Position numbers and translations under genes: made by a program. 10,810 bases of DNA from a bacterium UBP6_UBA1177 (GTDB lineage Bacteria > UBP6 > UBA1177): positions 1 through 10,810 of the forward strand of contig DBYV01000023.1 of NCBI GenBank assembly GCA_002310995.1. The letters run 5' to 3'. Below the pieces are notes generated by a model. That model saw nothing but the letters and a program-made list of their open reading frames with translations. It had not been told where the DNA came from and did not search any database. Within the stretch, counting starts at the first letter, position 1. Each line of letters starts with the position of its first letter. Shown here piece after piece: positions 5,352 through 10,810 of the stretch.

Positions 5352-6533
5352 CTATGCATTGTAATTAATCGGAATCGTTATGATAAAATCAACTGTCGGA
5401 TGTTTTTTACTTTTATTTTCGACATAAATCGTTCCACCCATAAATTTGAGTATCTGTCTGGATATCGCAAGCCCGAGTCCTGTTCCCTTTTCAGCTGTTT
5501 TGGTGGTGAAAAACGGCTCGAATATCCTCTCCATAACATATTGCGGAATCTCTGGACCATTGTTTGAGACAACGATATTTACTGTTGAATCGCTTCCTGA
5601 AACAACTATCTTCAATTCCTTCTCCCCATTGAAAACAGCTTTTTCCTCAAAAGCGTCTACTGCGTTGTTGACAACGTTCGTGATAACCTGAATCAGTTCC
5701 TGCTTTTTACAGGTTATCTTTTTAGGAGTACTTTTAGCTACTTCAATAATAAAGTTTATGTTGCTGCGCTTGATGTTGTAGTAGGTAAGGTTTTTAACTT
5801 CGGCAATAAGTTCCGTAAAATCGACTTCACTCACCAAATCGTCACGTTTGTAAAAACGCCTGAATGAATTAAGCAACTCCTCAATGCGCTCGACACCTTT
5901 CATCGACTCATCGACACTCGGTATAATAAGACGGTCGAATATTGAAAGCACTTCTTTGTTTTCGGTAACTTTTTTAGCGTTACCCACGGCATATTTGCAC
6001 ATTTCCTGATTGGCTTTAATGAATGTAAGCGGAGAACTTATCTCGTGAATTATCGAACTTACCATCGTTCCGACTGTCGCAAGCCTGTCAGCGTGAATAA
6101 GCTGCTGAGTGCGTTCTGCGATAATATCCTCGAGATTGCACTGATAAAGCAGAAGTTGCATATTGTTTTTGACCTTTATTGCAAGTTCGTGCCATTTTAT
6201 CGGTTTCTGCATCAGGTCGATACTGCCTTCAAGAAGAATCTGGTTCCTGATATCGTCGTTATTGATAAAATTCTCGTCACCAGTGATAAAAATAACTCTG
6301 ACTTTTTTTGAGATGGCCGAAATTCTTTGGTAAATTTCCATTCCCTTCTTTCCGCCAAGCACAATATCAATTATGAAAATGACCGGTTTATCCTTTCTCG
6401 CAAGAGTAATTGCCTCATCTGGGTCAGTTGTAAAAACACCTTTCATATCGGGCAGAAATTTCTTGAATTCACCTGCCGCAACAGTAAGAAAATCCTGCTC
6501 GTCATCAAGAACACAATAAGTTCCTTTCAACAT
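5352..6533 (-). CDS. Cytoplasmic receiver-histidine kinase (REC-HisKA-HATPase)
   Basis: 393 residues from ATG 6533, with GGAG six bases upstream. A TTG at 6545 would add four residues but would place that GGAG inside the gene. The receiver domain (about 1-120) has the acidic pair D10-D11, phospho-acceptor D56 in FIIDIVLGG, T84 and K110 in MQKPIK. A short helical linker leads to the HisKA helix with H163 in IIHEISSPL. The ATPase domain (about 235-393) has an N box with N286 and N290, an F box reading IFEPFFTTK, and a G2 box reading GTGLGLA. The G1 box reads NNGPEI where DxGxG is usual, so the adenine-contacting Asp is Asn (residue 325). No membrane segment or PAS/GAF sensor is present; the N-terminal receiver is probably the input. 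This is a phosphorelay kinase controlled by another kinase. No partner regulator is encoded nearby, but a PilZ-like gene lies 12 nt upstream. Confidence 0.92.
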   Translation of the reverse strand: MLKGTYCVLDDEQDFLTVAAGEFKKFLPDMKGVFTTDPDEAITLARKDKPVIFIIDIVLGGKKGMEIYQRISAISKKVRVIFITGDENFINNDDIRNQILLEGSIDLMQKPIKWHELAIKVKNNMQLLLYQCNLEDIIAERTQQLIHADRLATVGTMVSSIIHEISSPLTFIKANQEMCKYAVGNAKKVTENKEVLSIFDRLIIPSVDESMKGVERIEELLNSFRRFYKRDDLVSEVDFTELIAEVKNLTYYNIKRSNINFIIEVAKSTPKKITCKKQELIQVITNVVNNAVDAFEEKAVFNGEKELKIVVSGSDSTVNIVVSNNGPEIPQYVMERIFEPFFTTKTAEKGTGLGLAISRQILKFMGGTIYVENKSKKHPTVDFIITIPINYNA

Positions 6534-6545
6534 ACGGTTCTCCAA

Positions 6546-6887
6546 TTAAAACAATGCGGAAAGTCTGGTTCCCCACACACTTCCGTATTTGCTTATAACT
6601 ATTTCTTTCAAGTTTTCGTCTATAAATTTTCTGCTTTCTTCATCAAAAACAAACTCAAGTCCAATCCCTTTTTCCCCAGACTCGTTTTCACCGACCGAGA
6701 CCACCTTTCCTTCAGCAGAAAGCGGCTTGTCAAGAGTTGCGACTGTGATTGAGAAAGCAAAAGTTTCTCCCAAAGAATGTTCTTCATCGGAAATCAGGAA
6801 CAAATATCCGCAGCTGAAACTTTTTATGCAGTCCTTAAGGAAACTTGAAAATTTCTTATACTCTATTTTTACAATCTCGTTTTCCAT
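6546..6887 (-). CDS. Small PilZ-like protein
   Basis: 113 residues from ATG 6887, which is preceded by AGGTGACA. A GTG at 6893, directly behind the dapB stop, would add two residues. The core pattern, GYLFLIS, then SLGETFAFSITVA, then LSAEGKVVSVGE, then GIGLEFVF, is that of the PilZ barrel, closest in style to the myxobacterial PilZ subgroup. The RxxxR motif that grips c-di-GMP at the N-terminus of classical PilZ domains is not seen, and the D/N-x-S-x-x-G element is reduced to FSCG. It may therefore bind protein rather than nucleotide. It sits between dapB (6-nt gap) and the receiver-histidine kinase (12-nt gap), so it may work with that kinase. The fold is a moderate-confidence call because the protein is short and lacks the signature residues. 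Confidence 0.68.
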   Translation of the reverse strand: MENEIVKIEYKKFSSFLKDCIKSFSCGYLFLISDEEHSLGETFAFSITVATLDKPLSAEGKVVSVGENESGEKGIGLEFVFDEESRKFIDENLKEIVISKYGSVWGTRLSALF

Positions 6888-6893
6888 TGTCAC

Positions 6894-7634
6894 CTATTCC
6901 ACAGTTATTACATCGCGCATCGAATATCTTCCTGGCTTTTTTCCACAAAGGAAACGAACTGCGCTCAAAGCTCCTTCCGCAAGAATCGTCCTGCTTGCAG
7001 CTTTGTGCGAGATTTCGATTCTTTCACCTGCGAAACCGAAAATCGCGGTATGCTCACCTACAACATCACCGCAGCGCAGAGCGTGGTAGCCTATTTCGTT
7101 TGACTCTCTCGCTCCGACCATCCCGCTTCTTCCGTCACGCCTTGAAAGAGCACGTTCCGACTGTATTTCGGAAATTATCTTGCCCATTTCGAGAGCGGTT
7201 CCGCTCGGAGCATCTTTCTTTTTATTGTGGTGCATTTCGACAATTTCAATGTCGGCATCATGCGTGAATTTTGCAGCAGTTCTCAAAATCTCGAACATTA
7301 TGTTGACACCTTTGCTCAGATTCGACGCCTGAAGCACAGGAATCTCTTTTGCAGCCCTGTCTATTGCGGCGTGGTCATCTTCTGTAAGCCCAGTGGTTCC
7401 GACAACAAGCGGTTTTTTGTGATTTCGAGCCCATGAAAGAGCCTTTTTAAAGCCTTCACGTGAACTTAAATCGACTGCAACATCGACATCATCTCCAGAA
7501 ATTTCATCAATATTTTCAAATCCTTGAACGACATCGACTTTGTGAGTGATTTTTATATCTGGATAGTTTCCCGCAGCTTCGGAAATAGCTTTTCCCATCC
7601 TTCCGGCTGCACCGCTCAAAAGAATTTCAATCAT
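6894..7634 (-). CDS. dapB: 4-hydroxy-tetrahydrodipicolinate reductase
   Basis: 246 residues, the usual DapB length (E. coli 273). DapB reduces 4-hydroxy-tetrahydrodipicolinate with NAD(P)H on the way to meso-diaminopimelate and lysine. The N-terminal Rossmann domain opens with GAAGRMG (8-14) and has VGTTG (78-82). The signature EIVEMHHNKKKDAPSGTA runs from 130 to 147 and contains the catalytic H135-H136, with K139 and D141. ASNLSKGVN (103-111) and the C-terminal GEHTAIF and EISHKAASR blocks also fit. The gene overlaps gpsA by 8 nt (ATGATTGA), which suggests translational coupling. No residue is missing. Confidence 0.97.
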   Translation of the reverse strand: MIEILLSGAAGRMGKAISEAAGNYPDIKITHKVDVVQGFENIDEISGDDVDVAVDLSSREGFKKALSWARNHKKPLVVGTTGLTEDDHAAIDRAAKEIPVLQASNLSKGVNIMFEILRTAAKFTHDADIEIVEMHHNKKKDAPSGTALEMGKIISEIQSERALSRRDGRSGMVGARESNEIGYHALRCGDVVGEHTAIFGFAGERIEISHKAASRTILAEGALSAVRFLCGKKPGRYSMRDVITVE

Positions 7635-8655
7635 TTTCGCCTCCGTAGGAAAGAAGCTCGTCTTTCAGACTTCTTGACATCAGCTTCTTTATACTTTCCC
7701 TGATATCGGCATCTTTGTAAAGCAGATCGTAAAGCGTTTCCATAATCGGCATTTCAACATTCATTTTTGCCGCGAGATCGTGAACCGAAGCGGTCGTCGG
7801 GACACCTTCAGCAACCATGATCATCGAATCAAGAATATCCTTTATTTTCTCACCCTGACCAAGCCTGATTCCGACCTGTCTGTTACGGCTGAGATCTCCT
7901 GTGCAGGTGAGAACAAGGTCGCCTACTCCGCTTAACCCAGCAATAGTTCTAGGGTTTCCTCCCATTGCCACAACAAGTCGCGTCATTTCGGCAATCGAGC
8001 GCGTGATAACAGCAGCCTGTGTGTTTTTACCCATTTTAAGCCCTTCCAGAACACCGATAGCAACAGCAAAAATATTTTTCAGCGAACCGCCGAGTTCGAC
8101 TCCGACAACATCTCGTGAAGTGTAAATTCTCATATACGGCGAATTGAAAAAGCTCTGTATTTTGCCGATATCCTCCGAATTTTTCCCGGCAACGACCGCA
8201 CATGTCGGCATTTTCATCGCAAGCTCGCGTGCAAAAGTCGGTCCTGAAATTACGAAAATATTTTTGTAGAGAGCCGGTGGAAGAATCTCCTCTGCAATCT
8301 GATACATCATTTTGAGAGTTGAATTTTCGATTCCCTTCGAAGCCAGAACGATGAAAGTTTTTTCCGAAATTATGCCAGCAATCTGCTCTATCGATTTTCT
8401 GATGTGCTGCGCCGGAGTCGCAACAACGACAAGATCTTTGCCCATGACAGCGTCCTTGATATCGGCAACAGCCTTCAATGATTCCGGTAATTTTATTTCA
8501 GGAAGGAATAGTTTGTTCTCATGTTCAGAATTTACAGATTCAACAATTTCAGGTTCCCTAGCCCAGATAACGGTTTCATACTGCTTTTCCGCAAGCATTC
8601 CCGCCAGCGCAGTACCCCAGCTTCCGGCAGAAACAACACCGACTTTCAATACCAT
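7627..8655 (-). CDS. gpsA: NAD(P)-dependent glycerol-3-phosphate dehydrogenase
   Basis: 342 residues, normal GpsA length. The cytoplasmic enzyme reduces dihydroxyacetone phosphate to sn-glycerol-3-phosphate, the backbone of phospholipids. Visible blocks are SAGSWGTALA (9-18), SKGIE (106-110), ISGPTFARE (136-144), ELGGSLKNIFAVAIG with the catalytic Lys at 193, the AGLSGVGDLVLTCTGDLSRNR block (from 239), and EGVPTT (283-288). One oddity: the first Gly of the nucleotide loop GxGxxG is Ser9; the other Gly residues (11 and 14) are kept. Start ATG 8655 has GGGAGG five bases upstream. It is the first gene of the six-gene operon, driven by the promoter at 8683-8711. Confidence 0.97.
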   Translation of the reverse strand: MVLKVGVVSAGSWGTALAGMLAEKQYETVIWAREPEIVESVNSEHENKLFLPEIKLPESLKAVADIKDAVMGKDLVVVATPAQHIRKSIEQIAGIISEKTFIVLASKGIENSTLKMMYQIAEEILPPALYKNIFVISGPTFARELAMKMPTCAVVAGKNSEDIGKIQSFFNSPYMRIYTSRDVVGVELGGSLKNIFAVAIGVLEGLKMGKNTQAAVITRSIAEMTRLVVAMGGNPRTIAGLSGVGDLVLTCTGDLSRNRQVGIRLGQGEKIKDILDSMIMVAEGVPTTASVHDLAAKMNVEMPIMETLYDLLYKDADIRESIKKLMSRSLKDELLSYGGEND

Positions 8656-8682
8656 ATCAACCTCCCGACAAAAAAACCTCTA

Positions 8683-8711
8683 ACTTTAACCTTGGTTGCA
8701 AATTTAGTCAA
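8683..8711 (-). promoter_or_regulatory. Promoter of the gpsA operon
   Basis: On the minus strand TTGACT (8711-8706) is separated by 17 nt from TAAAGT (8688-8683), each close to the sigma-70 consensus. The leader is about 20 nt and leads into GGGAGG and the gpsA start. It is the only convincing promoter seen for the operon down to the NFACT gene. Confidence 0.62.
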
Positions 8712-8734
8712 ATCATAAAATAGCGGAAAAACGT

Positions 8735-8764
8735 GAAAAAACAGTCTGTATGTTTTGTCAGACT
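8735..8764 (-). terminator. Intrinsic terminator of the B12-binding-domain gene
   Basis: On the minus strand AGTCTG-N10-CAGACT (8764-8743) is followed by GTTTTTTC. The first two bases of the stem are the last two of the TAG stop codon (8765-8763), so gene and terminator overlap. The stem is short (6 bp) with a 10-nt loop, but the T-run is placed correctly. It separates this gene from the gpsA promoter just downstream. Confidence 0.68.
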
Positions 8765-9158
8765 ACTTTTTGATATTGTCGGTAAGGAATGTGACGATCT
8801 GCTCAGAAGTCGTTCCGGGAGTAAATACAGCCTTTATGCCGTTTTCCTTCAGAAAAGGAATATCGCTTTCCGGAATAACTCCGCCGCCGAAAACAAGAAT
8901 ATCAGGAGCATTTTTTTCTTTGAGAAGTTCAGCTACTTTCGGAAGAAGAGTATTATGCGCACCGCTGAGAATCGAAAGACCGACAGCATCAACGTCTTCC
9001 TGGATCGCTGCGTTTGCAATCGCTTCAGGAGTCTGCCTGAGACCTGTGTAAATAACCTCCATTCCGGCATCTCTCAATGCTCTGGCAACAAATTTTGCAC
9101 CTCTGTCGTGACCGTCAAGACCCGGTTTTGCGATAAGAACTCTGATTTTTTCACTCAT
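8763..9158 (-). CDS. Stand-alone cobalamin-binding domain of methylmalonyl-CoA mutase type
   Basis: 131 residues, matching the C-terminal B12-binding domain of acyl-CoA mutases or the small subunit of split mutases. The DxHxxG motif is D15-G-H17-D-R-G20; H17 would be the lower axial ligand of cobalt. The SxL motif is S62-I-L64 in VGLSILSGAH, and GGG (91-93) closes the nucleotide-tail pocket. KPGLDGHDRG and TGLRQTP are typical of methylmalonyl-CoA mutase rather than of methyltransferase corrinoid proteins. The catalytic TIM-barrel subunit is not in the window. The likely role is carrier of adenosylcobalamin in a split mutase, for example succinyl-CoA to methylmalonyl-CoA in propionate metabolism. 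Start ATG 9158 has GGAG seven bases upstream. It is a single-gene unit with its own terminator. Family confidence is high; the exact mutase is unknown. Confidence 0.92.
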   Translation of the reverse strand: MSEKIRVLIAKPGLDGHDRGAKFVARALRDAGMEVIYTGLRQTPEAIANAAIQEDVDAVGLSILSGAHNTLLPKVAELLKEKNAPDILVFGGGVIPESDIPFLKENGIKAVFTPGTTSEQIVTFLTDNIKK

Positions 9159-9300
9159 TTTTTTCTCCTATTAAAAACGATCCAACAAAATCAAAACGCG
9201 GATTTTTACACCAAGAGCCCGAAATTGTCCAATTAAATTTTTCCTGACCGGTACAACATCTCCGAAGCAGCTTTTTCCCGCAATATTTTCAATTTTCCGC

Positions 9301-9329
9301 TTGACAGTGCTTCCTGCCCCTACTACACT
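9301..9329 (+). promoter_or_regulatory. Sigma-70-type promoter for the lipoprotein gene
   Basis: TTGACA (9301-9306) is followed after 17 nt by TACACT (9324-9329). Transcription should begin near 9336. The leader holds GGAG (9358-9361), seven bases before the start ATG at 9369. The layout is the same as for the secreted-protein gene at 243. The rest of the 210-bp gap (9159-9300) shows no further clear signal. Confidence 0.68.
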
Positions 9330-9368
9330 ATCCGAGGTCTTTTAAGAGGAATAAGATGGAGCTACAAA

Positions 9369-10810
9369 ATGAAAAAAAGAATTACGTCAGTTATCCTTGC
9401 TCTGGCGCTTTTATTTGTGTGCGCCTGCGGCGGATCGGGCAAAAACAAGGATTCGGGAGACACGGACACTTCAACCGACAGCGATATATCGGATGATGCG
9501 GACAACGACAGTGATCCCGACGCCGATGATGCGGATGATTCTGACAACGGTGAAGTCAGCGATAACGACAGCGATACAAGGCAGGACGCTCCGTTGTTCG
9601 ATGAGATCGTTTCAGGTCTCGACGACTCGTTTCTTGAACCAAACAAGGGCTTTGCGTTGAAAATCGCAGCGCCGCTGCTTCAGAGCATCCCGGACAGTTA
9701 CGATCTTGCCTATGACGAATATCCCTATTTTATATCAGGCTCGATTATTGACGAAAAAGGTCGGAACTACCCCTTTAAAGACAACCGCAGCGCCTTTGCC
9801 GCCGATTATCAGGGCTATCTCTATGTCACTGCAAACAGCGAATATACAGGCAACACCTATTACTCCGCTTCGATAATGGCACCCTACTCCTCATTCGACT
9901 GGATGTTTCAGAACAATGTGGATGAAATCGGCTCGAAATATTTTTATATCTACCTTTTCGAGCAGGTTTATGTTTCAGAAACTCTATTCCGCTCATGCCC
10001 GAAAGCGGTTGCCTCCGACAGCGGGAAGAATCTGCTGAAGCTCTTTATGAACGAAGAGGGCTGGCTGCTTGACGAAAACTTCGGATTTATGATGAATGTT
10101 TACCTTTCGTTTGACGAAAAGAGCGTCGAGGACTTCATGGGCGGCAGGATGATCAACCTCTGCACCTGCTACGATATAAACGGCAGTTCTATGAAAGACA
10201 GGGCGTGCAAACCCGAAGAACTGGATCTGCTTCCGACAGCTGTTTTGAATCCGAAGCCGGAAAACGGTGCGGAAAACCAGCCTGCAGAGCTGACTCTTTC
10301 GTGGGATGCAAGCACTGATCCTGACGGCGGAGAGGTTACCTACACTGTTTTCTTCGGGACGAAAAGCACTCCTGACGAGAAGGTCGCCGAAGGGCTTGCG
10401 GCAACTTCGTGGAAACCGGCATCCGCGCTTTCCGCCAATACAACCTACTACTGGCAGGTCGAGGCCGTTGACGACGAAGGCAACAGCGTCAGAAGCGATA
10501 TCTGGGTTTTTGATACGAACACTGAGGTTTCTGAGGTTCCCGAGCATGATTTCCTCATTGTCGCCGATCCAAGCATAAAGAACGGTCTTGAAGAAGCGCT
10601 TTCAGTCTACACCCTTGACCTCGAAAAAGCGGGTTACAAGCCGTTTGTGCGCTGGTGGCATGCGGGCGGCGCAGGATTTTTAAAGGAAATGCTGAAGCAA
10701 AGCTATACCGATTATGCACTCAAAGGTGCGCTCCTCATCGGCAGAATGCCGTCGGCTTATTACGAACAGGAGAGTGATTACGACGGAACAGGCACCATGA
10801 CTTATGAATC
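9369..10810 (+). CDS. Surface lipoprotein with Asp-rich stalk, Ig/FN3-like domain and start of a gingipain-like (C25-type) peptidase domain; continues beyond the right edge
   Basis: The frame is open for 480 codons to the window end. Residues 1-20 are a lipoprotein signal (MKKR, a hydrophobic core, then VCAC); C20 is the likely lipidated residue, followed by GG. Residues 28-73 are a low-complexity Asp/Ser/Asn stalk. About 74-290 is an unrecognised domain rich in Tyr and Phe, with C210, C265, C267 and C280. About 294-383 is an Ig/FN3-like domain: NPKPENGA, LSWDASTDPDGGEVTY, YYWQVEAVDDEGN. From 393, HDFLIVADPSI, an helix-rich stretch and GALLIGRMPSAYYE (453-466) resemble the opening of gingipain-type C25 peptidase domains, where a phrase like VLLIGD precedes the active site. 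The catalytic His and Cys would lie outside the window, so peptidase activity is inference. The start is set by GGAG seven bases upstream, the signal peptide, and the promoter at 9301. An upstream ATG at 9356 is in another frame. Confidence 0.85.
   Translation, partial: MKKRITSVILALALLFVCACGGSGKNKDSGDTDTSTDSDISDDADNDSDPDADDADDSDNGEVSDNDSDTRQDAPLFDEIVSGLDDSFLEPNKGFALKIAAPLLQSIPDSYDLAYDEYPYFISGSIIDEKGRNYPFKDNRSAFAADYQGYLYVTANSEYTGNTYYSASIMAPYSSFDWMFQNNVDEIGSKYFYIYLFEQVYVSETLFRSCPKAVASDSGKNLLKLFMNEEGWLLDENFGFMMNVYLSFDEKSVEDFMGGRMINLCTCYDINGSSMKDRACKPEELDLLPTAVLNPKPENGAENQPAELTLSWDASTDPDGGEVTYTVFFGTKSTPDEKVAEGLAATSWKPASALSANTTYYWQVEAVDDEGNSVRSDIWVFDTNTEVSEVPEHDFLIVADPSIKNGLEEALSVYTLDLEKAGYKPFVRWWHAGGAGFLKEMLKQSYTDYALKGALLIGRMPSAYYEQESDYDGTGTMTYE

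Noticed and set aside
8733..9236. 167-codon plus-strand frame opposite the B12-binding-domain gene
   Set aside because: It is antisense to a gene with intact DxHxxG, SxL and GGG motifs, has no start signal, and encodes no recognisable protein.
9159..9300. Cobalamin riboswitch upstream of the B12-binding-domain gene
   Set aside because: I looked for a long structured leader and a B12-box-like GCCACTG on the minus strand and found neither. There is only a weak promoter-like pair (TTGGAC, 18 nt, TAAAAA).
9447..9580. Short repeats in the lipoprotein gene as a possible CRISPR or VNTR
   Set aside because: The repetition comes from Asp/Ser/Asn codons, is irregular in period and stays in frame, so it is a protein stalk.
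9362..9646. Ser-rich 94-codon minus-strand frame
   Set aside because: It is the complement of the Asp-rich stalk repeats (GAC/GAT read backwards as Ser codons) within the lipoprotein gene.

Overview
The window looks like chromosomal DNA of a Gram-negative bacterium with middling GC content. The envelope genes (gpsA, dapB, a PilZ protein, a CorC/CNNM-type membrane protein) are housekeeping. The two secreted proteins carry features I associate with deltaproteobacterial and Myxococcota-type genomes: a Cys-rich N-terminus containing 'CTGDGDCPEGTTC', and a lipoprotein with an Asp-rich stalk. That placement is inference from style only. No integrase, transposase, phage gene, CRISPR array, tRNA or rRNA is visible.

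Layout. Bases 1-116 hold the start of a minus-strand pyrH (UMP kinase) that leaves the window on the left. It is divergent from a plus-strand secreted protein (243-1475) with a clear sigma-70-type promoter. Bases 1476-1762 are a dense non-coding patch of repeats and hairpins, ending in the terminator of the next gene. A minus-strand CorC/CNNM-family membrane protein (1763-3070) has its own promoter. It is flanked by two copies of a roughly 98-bp repeat in inverted orientation (1482-1579 and 3171-3268), which share an exact 55-bp core.

Bases 3314-8655 form one tightly packed minus-strand operon. In transcription order it runs gpsA, dapB, a PilZ-like protein, a cytoplasmic receiver-histidine kinase, a GlmU-type uridylyltransferase domain, and a short NFACT/RqcH-like protein. 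Gaps are 4-12 nt, with one 8-nt overlap. A promoter lies just upstream of gpsA. The operon joins glycerol-3-phosphate and phospholipid supply (GpsA), meso-DAP/lysine synthesis (DapB) and UDP-GlcNAc synthesis (GlmU domain) to two signalling proteins and a translation-quality-control relative.

A stand-alone B12-binding domain of methylmalonyl-CoA-mutase type (8763-9158, minus) is a separate unit. Its intrinsic terminator starts inside its own stop codon. From 9369 to the right edge runs a plus-strand lipoprotein, open to the end, with an Asp-rich stalk, an Ig/FN3-like domain and the beginning of what looks like a gingipain-type (C25-like) peptidase domain.

The least explained parts are the repeat and hairpin patch around the CorC gene, the mixed operon, and the reduced NFACT protein that lacks the usual Asp-Arg pair in its N-terminal domain.
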